Positions 11,018 through 19,790 of a DNA stretch of 64,000 nucleotides are shown piece by piece. The position numbers and the translations under genes were made by a program. Where the stretch lies: contig JALCLA010000004.1 of the NCBI GenBank assembly GCA_022647565.1, positions 162,344 through 226,343 on the forward strand, written 5' to 3'. How positions within the stretch are numbered: position 1 is the first letter of the stretch; the number at the start of each line of letters is the position of its first letter. The notes beneath the pieces are model-generated. The model was given only the letters and a program-made list of their open reading frames with translations, was not told the DNA's origin and did not search any database. The stretch comes from Chiayiivirga sp. (GTDB lineage: Bacteria > Pseudomonadota > Gammaproteobacteria > Xanthomonadales > Xanthomonadaceae).

Positions 11018-11857
11018 ATGACGCTGCGCAAGAAGCTTGCCGCGTTCGGGTTCGAGTCGAACGACGATTTCGAGTATCCGCTGCGCTGCCTGTTCGAACC
11101 GGAGCTGCCGCACCTGCGGGTGCTGCACGTGGACGGTGCCGGCGGGCGGCGGAAGACCGCTTTCGCCAATGCGCTGGCGAACGCGCTGGAGTATCCGCAC
11201 GTCCTCTATCACGACTTCAGTCGTGAAGCGGAGGCAGCATCGCCGCAAGCGGTGCAGTTCGACGACGGCACGCTGGGCGCGGTCGAGCCTGCAGCCGATG
11301 CCTTCGACCGGGCCATGACCGAGGCCTGCGCCTATTCCGAAGGCGCCCGCACCATCCTCATCCTCGACCAGCTTCAGGCCGCGGATTTCGCCGATCACAT
11401 CCGGCTCTACCACTTCGCCACCACGCGCGAGTGGGCCGGGGTGGCCGGCGGCGTGCGTGCCAACCCGAAAAACCTGCTGCTGGTGCTCATCTCCGAGCAG
11501 GCGCTGTACCACTCGCTGGCGAAAGTCAGCTATCGGCTCTGGACCGACGCGCAGCACGCCTACCTCGACTACCGGCCCGAAGACCATGGCCTGGGACCGG
11601 ACGCGCAGGCGCTGTTCGCGGCACTCGCCGCCGTGTTCAGGGCCGCCCATGCCGCCCCGACGCCGCGCGAATTCGAGCGCCTGCTGCACGATCTGCTGCA
11701 TCGCGTGCGCAGCGAAGACCAGTTGCGCCAATCCCTGTTCGGCTGGATCGAAAGCGCGGAACGGGCGCGCCTGTACGCGCCCGAACTCAGCGCACCGCTA
11801 CGCGCCGCGCTCGACGCGTTGGCCGCCTATCTGGGGCATGACGAGGTGCAGCTGTAG
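11018..11857 (+). CDS. Uncharacterised protein with P-loop-like motifs
   Basis: This 279-residue protein was not recognised as a named family. Near residue 40 the segment VDGAGGRRKTAF resembles a Walker A loop but lacks the full GxxxxGK[ST] spacing, and ILILDQLQAAD near residue 113 resembles a Walker B strand. It could therefore be a degenerate AAA/DnaA-like ATPase. It begins 47 bp after the aminotransferase gene in the same direction and may be cotranscribed. No signal peptide or membrane segment is visible. An AAA-like or MoxR-like identity is possible but unproven. Confidence 0.7.
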   Translation: MTLRKKLAAFGFESNDDFEYPLRCLFEPELPHLRVLHVDGAGGRRKTAFANALANALEYPHVLYHDFSREAEAASPQAVQFDDGTLGAVEPAADAFDRAMTEACAYSEGARTILILDQLQAADFADHIRLYHFATTREWAGVAGGVRANPKNLLLVLISEQALYHSLAKVSYRLWTDAQHAYLDYRPEDHGLGPDAQALFAALAAVFRAAHAAPTPREFERLLHDLLHRVRSEDQLRQSLFGWIESAERARLYAPELSAPLRAALDALAAYLGHDEVQL

Positions 11858-11873
11858 CGCAGCGTGCCTGCCG

Positions 11874-12815
11874 TCAGGCGTAGGCATCCGTTGCCCGCAC
11901 CAGCGCATCCACGTTCTCGGCCTCGAAGGCTGAGTGCCCGGAACTCGAGGTGATCTCCAGCGTCGCCTTTGGCCAGGCCTGGTGCAGGTCCCAGGCGTTC
12001 TGCGGCGGGCAGACCACGTCGTAGCGGCCGTGCACGATGGTGCCGGGGATGTTCGCCAGCCGCGGGGCATCGCGCAGGAGTTGGTCCTCCACCTCGAAGA
12101 AGCCACCGTTGACGAAGTAGTGGCACTCGATCCGCGCGAAAGCGAGGGCAAAGGCGTCGGACTTGTGGGCATCGATGAAACCCGGGTCCTGGCGCAGGAA
12201 GCTGGTCGAGGCTTCCCACACCGACCAGGCACGCGCCGCGTCGAGCCGCAATTGCGCGTTGCCGGAGGTCAGGCGGCGGTGATAAGCCGAGATCAGGTCG
12301 CCGCGCTCCACCATCGGGATCGGTGCAAGGTAGTGCTCCCAGGCATCGGGGAACAGGCGATGGCAGCCGCCCTGGTAGAACCATTCCAGTTCCCAGCGTC
12401 GCAGCATGAAGATCCCGCGCAGCACCAGTTCGGTCACGCGCTCCGGGTGTGTTTGCGCATAGGCCAGGGCCAGGGTCGAACCCCAGCTGCCGCCGAAGAC
12501 CTGCCAGCGCGCGATGCCCAGGTGCAGGCGCAAGCGCTCTATGTCGGCAACGAGGTCCCAGGTGGTGTTTTCGGCGAGTTCGGCGTGAGGCACCGAACGA
12601 CCGCTGCCGCGCTGGTCGAAAAGCACGATGCGATAGCGTGTCGGATCGTGGAAGCGCCGCATCTTGGGGCTGCATCCGGCACCCGGGCCGCCATGCAGCA
12701 GCACCACCGGCTTGCCCAAGGGGTTGCCGCATTGTTCGTAGTACAACGCATGCCGCTCCGACACCGCCAGGGTGCCGTGGTCGTAGGGTTCGATCTCGGG
12801 ATAGAGCGAGCGCAT
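11874..12815 (-). CDS. pip: Prolyl iminopeptidase
   Basis: The 313-residue alpha/beta-hydrolase removes N-terminal proline from peptides. It shows the oxyanion motif LLHGGPGAG at residues 39-47, DQRGSGRS near residue 67 and the nucleophile elbow GGSWGS with Ser110. The C-terminal HGRYDVVCPP and SSGHSAFE segments carry the catalytic Asp and His. Length and the opening EIEPYDHGTLAVSE fit the bacterial S33 family. The start at 12815 is preferred over an upstream ATG because it gives the standard N-terminus. It is divergent from acnD. Confidence 0.93.
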   Translation of the reverse strand: MRSLYPEIEPYDHGTLAVSERHALYYEQCGNPLGKPVVLLHGGPGAGCSPKMRRFHDPTRYRIVLFDQRGSGRSVPHAELAENTTWDLVADIERLRLHLGIARWQVFGGSWGSTLALAYAQTHPERVTELVLRGIFMLRRWELEWFYQGGCHRLFPDAWEHYLAPIPMVERGDLISAYHRRLTSGNAQLRLDAARAWSVWEASTSFLRQDPGFIDAHKSDAFALAFARIECHYFVNGGFFEVEDQLLRDAPRLANIPGTIVHGRYDVVCPPQNAWDLHQAWPKATLEITSSSGHSAFEAENVDALVRATDAYA

Positions 12816-12943
12816 GCGGTAGGCCGGAGTCGGGGAAGCGGGCAGTCTACCGCCGCACCCTGCCCGCACCCAGCCATGCCCGCGGCTCGGATAAAATCAC
12901 GCAACGGATCGGACGATCCGTCCCCTCCCTCCGGTATGCCCGC

Positions 12944-15553
12944 ATGAACTCCGATTACCGCAAGCCGCTGCCCGGCACGACGCTGGACTTTTTCGATGCG
13001 CGCGCCGCAATCGACGCGATCGCACCGGGCGCGTACGACACCCTGCCCTACACCGCGCGAGTCCATGCCGAGAACATCGTGCGTCGAGCCGATCCCGGCC
13101 TGCGCGACGCCTATCTCGCGCAACTCGCCGAACGGCGCCGCGACCTGGACTTCCCGTGGTTCCCGGCGCGCGTGGTCTGCCACGACATCCTCGGCCAGAC
13201 CGCGCTGGTGGACCTGGCCGGCCTGCGCGATGCGATCGCCGACCAGGGCGGCGACCCGGCCCGGGTGAACCCGGTGGTGCCGGTGCAACTCATCGTCGAC
13301 CATTCGCTGGCGGTGGAATGCGGCGGCTACGACCCCAACGCCTTCGCCAAGAACCGTGCCATCGAAGACCGCCGCAACGAGGATCGCTTCCATTTCATCG
13401 AATGGACCAGGCGTGCCTTTGACAATGTCGACGTGATCCCGGCCGGCAACGGCATCATGCACCAGATCAACCTCGAGAAGATGTCGCCGGTGATCGGCGT
13501 CGAACGCGGCGTCGCCTACCCCGACACCTGCGTCGGCACCGATTCGCACACGCCGCACGTGGACGCCCTGGGCGTGATCGCGGTGGGCGTGGGCGGGCTC
13601 GAAGCCGAGAACGTGATGCTGGGCCGCGCCTCGTGGATGCGCCTGCCGGAGATCGTCGGGGTCGAACTGGCAGGGCAACGCCAGCCCGGCATCACCGCCA
13701 CCGACATCGTGCTGGCCCTCACCGAATTCCTGCGCAAGTCGAAGGTGGTGGGCGCCTACCTGGAATTCTTCGGGCCCGGCGCATCCTCGCTCACCCTGGG
13801 CGACCGCGCCACGATCTCGAACATGGCGCCCGAGTATGGCGCCACCGCCGCGATGTTCTTCATCGACGCACAGACGCTTGACTACCTGCGCCTCACCGGC
13901 CGCGACGATGCGCAGGTGATGCTGGTCGAAACCTACGCGAAACAGACCGGCCTCTGGGCCGATGCGCTCGCGACCGCGCAGTACGAGCGAACCCTGCGCT
14001 TCGACCTGTCGGCGGTCGAACGCACCATGGCCGGCCCATCGAATCCGCACGCGCGCCTCGCCACGCGCGAGCTTGCAGCGAAAGGCATCGCCGGCAATCT
14101 CGAAGCCGCCCGCACCCAGGAGGCGCAAGGGCTGATGCCGGATGGCGCGGTGATCATCGCCGCGATTACTTCCTGTACCAACACCAGCAACCCGCGCAAT
14201 GTGATCGCCGCCGCCCTGCTGGCACGCAACGCGAATGCCAAGGGCCTGACCCGCAAGCCCTGGGTGAAGTCCTCGCTGGCACCCGGCTCGAAAGCGGTGC
14301 AGCTGTACCTGGAAGAAGCGAAGCTGCTGCCGGAGCTGGAGCAACTCGGCTTTGGCATCGTGGCCTTCGCCTGCACCACCTGCAATGGCATGAGTGGTGC
14401 GCTCGATCCGCAGATCCAGAAGGAGATCATCGAACGCGACCTCTACGCCACGGCGGTGCTTTCTGGCAACCGCAATTTCGACGGCCGCATCCATCCCTAC
14501 GCCAAGCAGGCCTTCCTCGCTTCGCCACCGCTGGTGGTGGCCTACGCCATCGCCGGCACGATCCGCTTCGACATCGAATGCGATGCACTCGGATTCGACG
14601 CCTCCGGCAAACCCATCACGCTGAAGGACATCTGGCCGAGCGATGCCGAGATCGATGCGATCGTGAAGGCGGCGGTGAAACCCGAGCAGTTCCGCCGCGT
14701 GTACGAGCCGATGTTCGCGCCGCGCGTGGAACGCGGCGAGCGCGCCAAGCCGCTCTACGCATGGCGCCCGCAAAGCACCTACATCCGGCGTCCGCCGTAC
14801 TGGGAAGGCGCGCTCGCCGGTGAGCGCAGCTTGCGCGGCATGCGTCCGCTCGCGCTGCTGGGCGACAACATCACCACCGACCACCTGTCACCGTCGAACG
14901 CGATCCTGCTCGACAGCGCTGCGGGCGAGTACCTGGCGAAGATGGGCCTGCCGGAAGAGGACTTCAATTCCTACGCCACGCATCGCGGCGATCACCTCAC
15001 GGCACAACGCGCCACCTTCGCCAACCCCAAGCTCGTCAACGAAATGGCGGTCGTGGACGGCAAGGTGAAACAGGGTTCGCTGGCACGGATCGAACCCGAA
15101 GGCCGCGTCACGCGCATGTGGGAAGCGATCGAGACCTACATGGATCGCAAGCAACCCTTGATCATCATCGCGGGCGCCGACTACGGTCAGGGTTCATCGC
15201 GTGACTGGGCCGCCAAGGGCGTGCGCCTGGCCGGGGTCGAAGCGATCGTGGCCGAAGGCTTCGAGCGCATCCATCGAACCAACCTGATCGGGATGGGCGT
15301 GCTGCCGCTGGAGTTCGAGCCCGGCACGAACCGCAAGACGCTCGGCCTCGATGGCACCGAAGCCTTCGACGTGATCGGTGCGCGCACGCCGCGCGCGACG
15401 CTGACTCTGTTGGTGCATCGTCGCAATGGCGAGCGTGTCGAAGTGCCCGTCACCTGTCGACTCGACACCGCGGAAGAAGTCGAGGTGTATGACGCCGGCG
15501 GCGTGCTGCAACGCTTCGCGCAGGACTTCCTCGCGTCGAACCGGGCCGCCTGA
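12944..15553 (+). CDS. acnD: Fe/S-dependent 2-methylisocitrate dehydratase AcnD
   Basis: The 869-residue aconitase-family enzyme keeps the three 4Fe-4S ligands Cys411 (in ITSCTNTSNP), Cys477 and Cys480 (in ACTTCNG). The swivel-domain motifs LLGDNITTDHLSPSNAI and GADYGQGSSRDWAAKG are also present. It is called AcnD rather than AcnA because prpF, its dedicated partner, follows one gene downstream. In the methylcitrate cycle AcnD dehydrates 2-methylcitrate and PrpF isomerises the product, detoxifying and using propionyl-CoA. prpB and prpC are not in the window. The ATG at 12944 gives family length. Confidence 0.9.
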   Translation: MNSDYRKPLPGTTLDFFDARAAIDAIAPGAYDTLPYTARVHAENIVRRADPGLRDAYLAQLAERRRDLDFPWFPARVVCHDILGQTALVDLAGLRDAIADQGGDPARVNPVVPVQLIVDHSLAVECGGYDPNAFAKNRAIEDRRNEDRFHFIEWTRRAFDNVDVIPAGNGIMHQINLEKMSPVIGVERGVAYPDTCVGTDSHTPHVDALGVIAVGVGGLEAENVMLGRASWMRLPEIVGVELAGQRQPGITATDIVLALTEFLRKSKVVGAYLEFFGPGASSLTLGDRATISNMAPEYGATAAMFFIDAQTLDYLRLTGRDDAQVMLVETYAKQTGLWADALATAQYERTLRFDLSAVERTMAGPSNPHARLATRELAAKGIAGNLEAARTQEAQGLMPDGAVIIAAITSCTNTSNPRNVIAAALLARNANAKGLTRKPWVKSSLAPGSKAVQLYLEEAKLLPELEQLGFGIVAFACTTCNGMSGALDPQIQKEIIERDLYATAVLSGNRNFDGRIHPYAKQAFLASPPLVVAYAIAGTIRFDIECDALGFDASGKPITLKDIWPSDAEIDAIVKAAVKPEQFRRVYEPMFAPRVERGERAKPLYAWRPQSTYIRRPPYWEGALAGERSLRGMRPLALLGDNITTDHLSPSNAILLDSAAGEYLAKMGLPEEDFNSYATHRGDHLTAQRATFANPKLVNEMAVVDGKVKQGSLARIEPEGRVTRMWEAIETYMDRKQPLIIIAGADYGQGSSRDWAAKGVRLAGVEAIVAEGFERIHRTNLIGMGVLPLEFEPGTNRKTLGLDGTEAFDVIGARTPRATLTLLVHRRNGERVEVPVTCRLDTAEEVEVYDAGGVLQRFAQDFLASNRAA

Positions 15554-15575
15554 TCGCGCGCAAACGGAGCCCGCG

Positions 15576-16520
15576 ATGTGCTATTCGGCGATGGTGTGGC
15601 AGGAGTACCAGAAGTACGCGCGCGCCTTCGGCGCCGGGATCTCGATCGAGGACTACGTGCGGATCTACTGGTCGCGCGCGCGCGGCGGACCGGAGAAGTG
15701 GCCGAAGGGCATGGATGCCGCCTTCCTCGATCCGGCGCCCGGCAGCGAAGGACAACACATCGCGCCGCTGGTCTCGGCTCAGCGTCAGGCCGACGCGGCG
15801 CGCCTGGAGAAGGAAATCTTCACCCAGCGCAAGCGCCTGGCCGATGCGGAACGCAGTCTTGCGGCAAAGCCGACCAGGAAGTCAGCCGAGGACAGGCGCA
15901 TCGCAAGCACCAAGGTCAGCCAGTTGCTCGGGCGGCTCGCCGACCTGCGCCGCAACGACCCGATGCCGCGCGACGCGCGCATCTTTCCCGGCTGGTATGC
16001 CCACGTGATGGTGTCTGAAAACGGGCAGCGCATGCTCAAGCCGATGCGCTATCGCTGTCGCCTGCCCGGCTGGACCGAATCGGTCGAGCGCAAGTTCCCC
16101 GGCACCTACATGGCGCGCCGCGACAGGCTGGAGCAAACCTGGTCGAAGCTGTTCGGCCACCACCACGGACTGGTGGCGATGACCCGCTTCTACGAAGTGG
16201 TCGAGCGCCCGGATGCCGAGGGCCGCATGACCAGGCTCGAACTCGAGTTCGAGCCGCGTTCGACCGAACCGATGCTGGTGGCCTGTCTCTGGTCGCGCAC
16301 GCCGACGCCGGACGGCGACCTGCTCTCCTTCGCCGCGATCAGCGACGAGCCGCCGCCGGAAGTGATGGCGGCCGGACATGATCGCTGCCCGATTCCGATC
16401 CGTGCCACGCACATCGACGCGTGGCTGAATCCCGAATCGAGTCCGCGCCATGCGCTGCATACCATCCTCGAAGACCGCGAACGCCCCTACTATGAGCACC
16501 GCATCGCACAAGCCGCCTGA
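15576..16520 (+). CDS. SRAP (YedK/HMCES-like) domain protein
   Basis: The 314-residue protein begins MCYSA, leaving Cys2 as the N-terminal residue after methionine removal, the defining feature of SRAP proteins, which crosslink to abasic sites in single-stranded DNA. Later segments match the family layout: MTRFYEVVE (equivalent of the GFYEW motif) and a GHDRCPIPI segment where the family has HxRMP. A charged, probably helical insertion lies at about residues 75-125. The gene sits between acnD and prpF, only 22 bp after acnD, so it seems to be cotranscribed with methylcitrate genes. The family has diverged here, so catalytic competence is uncertain. Confidence 0.75.
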   Translation: MCYSAMVWQEYQKYARAFGAGISIEDYVRIYWSRARGGPEKWPKGMDAAFLDPAPGSEGQHIAPLVSAQRQADAARLEKEIFTQRKRLADAERSLAAKPTRKSAEDRRIASTKVSQLLGRLADLRRNDPMPRDARIFPGWYAHVMVSENGQRMLKPMRYRCRLPGWTESVERKFPGTYMARRDRLEQTWSKLFGHHHGLVAMTRFYEVVERPDAEGRMTRLELEFEPRSTEPMLVACLWSRTPTPDGDLLSFAAISDEPPPEVMAAGHDRCPIPIRATHIDAWLNPESSPRHALHTILEDRERPYYEHRIAQAA

Positions 16521-16592
16521 GGCAGAAGCGATCCGGGGCCACGGCCCTGCCACGATTCCCGATTGCGACAACGAACTCCGAGAACCCCTGCC

Positions 16593-17780
16593 ATGACCTT
16601 CGCGCCCCAACTCAGCATCTCCGCCACTTACATGCGCGGCGGCACCTCGAAGGGCGTTTTCTTCAGGCTCGACGACTTGCCGGTACGCGCGCGCGTACCG
16701 GGTGCGGCACGCGACGCCTTGCTGATGCGGGTGATCGGATCGCCCGACCCCTACGCCAAGCACACCGATGGCATGGGCGGCGCCACCTCCAGCACCAGCA
16801 AGTGCGTGATCCTGTCGCGCTCGTCGGTGCCGGATCACGATGTCGATTACCTCTACGGGCAGGTATCAATCGACACCGCCTTCGTCGACTGGAGCGGGAA
16901 TTGCGGCAACCTCTCGTCGGCCGTCGGGCCGTTTGCGATCAGCAACGGCCTGATCGATCCGGTACGGGTGCCTCGCGACGGCATCGCGACGGTGCGCATC
17001 TGGCAGGCCAACATCGGCAAGACGATCGTGGCGCAGGTGCCGATGACGGCCGGACAAGTGCAAGAGACCGGCGATTTCGAACTCGACGGGGTGACCTTCC
17101 CTGCAGCGGAGATCCAGCTCGAATTCCTCGACCCGTCCGATGAGGGCGACGGTGGAGGCGCGATGTTCCCGACCGGACACCTGGTGGATGAACTCGACGT
17201 GCCGGGCATCGGAACGCTGCGCGCCACGATGATCAACGCCGGCATCCCGAGCATCTTCGTCGATGCCGCCGCCCTCGGTTACCACGGTACCGAACTGCAG
17301 GATGCGATCAACGGCGATGCCGGCGCCCTGGCGAAATTCGAGGCCATCCGCGCCGAAGGTGCCCTGCGCATGGGCCTGATCGAGCGCCGCGAAGATGCAG
17401 CCAAGCGCCAGCACACGCCGAAGGTCGCCTTCGTTGCGCCGCCACGGGATTACACCTCGTCTGCCGGCAAACCGGTGCAGGCCGGCGACATCGACCTGCT
17501 TGCGCGTGCGCTCTCGATGGGCAAGTTGCACCACGCCATGATGGGCACCGCAGCGGTCGCCATTGCCACCGCGGCAGCCATCCCCGGCACCGTGGTGAAC
17601 ACGGCCGCCGGCGGCGGCACCCGCAACGTGGTGCGATTCGGCCATCCTTCCGGGACGCTGCGCGTCGGGGCCGAGGTCATGCAACGCGACGGCCAGTGGG
17701 TAGTGACCCGCGCCATCATGAGCCGCAGTGCGCGCGTGCTGATGGAAGGCCAGGTGCGGGTGCCGGCCGATTCGTTCTGA
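16593..17780 (+). CDS. prpF: 2-methylaconitate cis-trans isomerase PrpF
   Basis: The 395-residue protein has the PrpF signature YMRGGTSKGVFFR at the N-terminus, DGMGGATSSTSK near residue 55, and the GNCGNLSSAVGPFAI motif near residue 107 whose Cys region lines the active site. HHAMMGT and NTAAGGGTRNVVRFGHPSG follow later. It converts the AcnD product into the isomer used by aconitase B in the methylcitrate cycle. It lies 72 bp after the SRAP gene, in line with acnD. Confidence 0.93.
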   Translation: MTFAPQLSISATYMRGGTSKGVFFRLDDLPVRARVPGAARDALLMRVIGSPDPYAKHTDGMGGATSSTSKCVILSRSSVPDHDVDYLYGQVSIDTAFVDWSGNCGNLSSAVGPFAISNGLIDPVRVPRDGIATVRIWQANIGKTIVAQVPMTAGQVQETGDFELDGVTFPAAEIQLEFLDPSDEGDGGGAMFPTGHLVDELDVPGIGTLRATMINAGIPSIFVDAAALGYHGTELQDAINGDAGALAKFEAIRAEGALRMGLIERREDAAKRQHTPKVAFVAPPRDYTSSAGKPVQAGDIDLLARALSMGKLHHAMMGTAAVAIATAAAIPGTVVNTAAGGGTRNVVRFGHPSGTLRVGAEVMQRDGQWVVTRAIMSRSARVLMEGQVRVPADSF

Positions 17781-17814
17781 TCGCGTCCACCGCCCCGTGC
17801 ATCACGAAGACCGG

Positions 17815-18639
17815 ATGATCGCGACGCAGCAGGTACGCCAGCTCGATTTCTCCGCCGCAAGCGGTCTGGTCCTGCACGATGGTCGATTCCACGCCGTGGC
17901 CGACGACGAGAATGACCTGTTCGTGTTCGGCGAACAGGGTCCGTCGCAGCGGATCACGCTGCTGCCGGGCGATCTGCCGACCGAGCCCGCAAGGCGCAAG
18001 GCGGAAAAGCCCGACTTCGAGATTCTCGCCGCGCTGCCTGGCCTCGGCCTGCTCGCGATGGGATCGGGCTCGCGCCCATCGCGCGAGCGAGCCGTCCTGC
18101 TCGATGCACACGGACGCACGACGCCTATCGACACCCGCCCGCTGTGCGCGTCATTGCGGCAACACTTTTCGCAACTGAATCTCGAAGGTGCCGTGCCGGT
18201 GGCTGACGAATTCGTCCTGATGCAACGGGGAAATCGCAGCGATCCACGCAACGCGCTGGTGTTCCTTGCCATGGACGACCTGTGCCATGCCATGCAATCG
18301 CGCCAATTCGTTCCCAGGCGCGCGCCGCGCATCGTGACGCTCGATCTGGGCGAGTCGGGCGGCGTGCCATGGTCCGGTACCGACCTTGTGCGCTTCGACG
18401 ATGGACATCTGTTGGCCAGCGCAGTGCTGGAAGATACGGCCGATGCCTATGAAGACGGTGCTTGCCTCGGCTCCGCCCTCGCCTGCTTCACCACGGACGG
18501 CAAGCTGCGCTGGCGACGGCCCCTCGATGCAAGGCTGAAGGTGGAAGGCATCGCGCTGCAAGGCCGCACCGCCTGGCTGTTGACCGATGCCGACGACCGC
18601 CGCATCGCGTCAAGCCTGCTGCGCGCCGCCCTGCCCTGA
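17815..18639 (+). CDS. Conserved protein of unknown function, possible beta-propeller
   Basis: This protein of 274 residues was not assigned to a characterised family. It contains repeated strand-rich blocks (for example GLVLHDGRFHAVADDENDLF and GLGLLAMGSGSRPSRERA), suggesting a propeller-like fold. There is no signal peptide or membrane segment. A GTG start at 17797 would add six residues. It follows prpF in the same direction after 34 bp and could be the last gene of that transcription unit. Confidence 0.6.
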   Translation: MIATQQVRQLDFSAASGLVLHDGRFHAVADDENDLFVFGEQGPSQRITLLPGDLPTEPARRKAEKPDFEILAALPGLGLLAMGSGSRPSRERAVLLDAHGRTTPIDTRPLCASLRQHFSQLNLEGAVPVADEFVLMQRGNRSDPRNALVFLAMDDLCHAMQSRQFVPRRAPRIVTLDLGESGGVPWSGTDLVRFDDGHLLASAVLEDTADAYEDGACLGSALACFTTDGKLRWRRPLDARLKVEGIALQGRTAWLLTDADDRRIASSLLRAALP

Positions 18640-19049
18640 CCGCGCGCCGCCGCGCGACGGGCACCCGGCAGCCGCAGTTCCGGCCTCCCGGGAAACCACG
18701 TTGCGTCACCAAGTGGAACCGGGGCCACGAACTTCGGCATGACCGGCGGACAGATCCGTGGCCACCCGCGCGCCGGCCGGGTAGCGGCACGGGTCTGGCT
18801 GGCCTGGGTGACACGGGCCAACCGCGTCGTCGAAGACACCATCGTCGGCACCGAACAGATCGTCGTACGTGGTGGCCGCTGGCAGCGGTACGGCCAAATT
18901 GGTTACCGCCGCCAACGCGGCCGGATCGAACCCACGCGCCCCACGGCGGTTCAGATCGGTCAGCGTCGCCGACCGCAGCCCGGCTTCTTGCGCGTCGACT
19001 CCGTGCATCAAGGCGATTTCGACGGCATCAAGGGCCTGTACGCGACCGC

Positions 19050-19571
19050 GTGCGCACCTTCCTGCTGCAGCTGCAACACGACACGCCGAATCGCCCCATT
19101 GCCGTAATGTCCGCCCTCGCCGAAGGCGCCGACCAACTCGTTGCCGAAGTCGCCCTCGACCTGGGACTCGCGTTGAAGGCCGTGCTCCCCATGCCACGCG
19201 TCAGCTACGAATCCGACTTCGCCACGGCCGCATCACTGCATCACTTCAACCACCTCTGCAGCGCCGCGACCGAGCTCATCGAACTCCCGCTCGTCGCAGG
19301 CCACACCACGGCCACCATCTCCGAGCAAGGCGAGGCGCGCACCCTGCAGTACAACGCGCTCGGCGAGCACCTGTGCACCCGTAGCGACGTGTTGCTGGCG
19401 CTGTGGGATGGGAAGCGCAGCCAGAAGCCCGCGGGGACGGCTTGGGTGGTGCGAATGCGACGGCAGAGCGGAAACGGTCCCACGTATCAGGTTGTTTGCT
19501 CGCGGAACCAAGTCGACGGCGCGTTTACTTCCACGCCACGTCGTGCGCAAGCCTTCTGGTTGTACGGCTAG
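19050..19571 (+). pseudogene. Remnant of a SLOG-like (TIR/LOG-related) domain protein
   Basis: One frame reads VRTFLLQLQHDTPNRP, then MSALAEGADQLVAEVAL, and later SDVLLALWDGKRSQKPAGTAWVVR. This is the pattern of Rossmann-type SLOG domain proteins, which recognise nucleotides. The expected N-terminal VTGHR-type strand is not found in the same frame upstream, and the C-terminus stops soon after the WDG motif. The region 18640-19049 shows only disconnected frames. The gene seems to have lost both ends and at least one frame, so it is treated as a remnant. The family call rests on motif resemblance only. Confidence 0.4.
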
Positions 19572-19633
19572 AAGCACCCAGAAGTCGGGGCATCTCGATA
19601 GGGGTTCGCTTGAAGGGCTCTCCGGACCGCCCA

Positions 19634-19790
19634 TCAACCGGGTCGCCGAAAGCCGATCGTGATGTCGAAGAAGCAGCACTGGGTGTGCGCCCAGTCGGGA
19701 GCGCCTTTCGGCGAGGTGGCATGAACCAGTTCATCAATCACGCAGTTGTCGCAGTTGCGCACCGCGTCGAATCTCAGCCATTGGGGTCCC
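19634..19790 (-). pseudogene. Possible C-terminal fragment of an unknown protein
   Basis: Directly after the hipA stop, a minus-strand frame reads LRFDAVRNCDNCVIDELVHA, then DWAHTQCCFFDITIGF before a stop at 19634. The composition looks like real protein rather than a shadow, but there is no start codon and no upstream domain. It may be the end of a deleted gene. The flanking stretch 19572-19633 shows nothing recognisable. Confidence 0.25.

Noticed and set aside
12539..14884. A 781-residue minus-strand frame opposite acnD
   Set aside because: It is a high-GC shadow with low-complexity composition; the plus strand encodes a complete aconitase-family enzyme.
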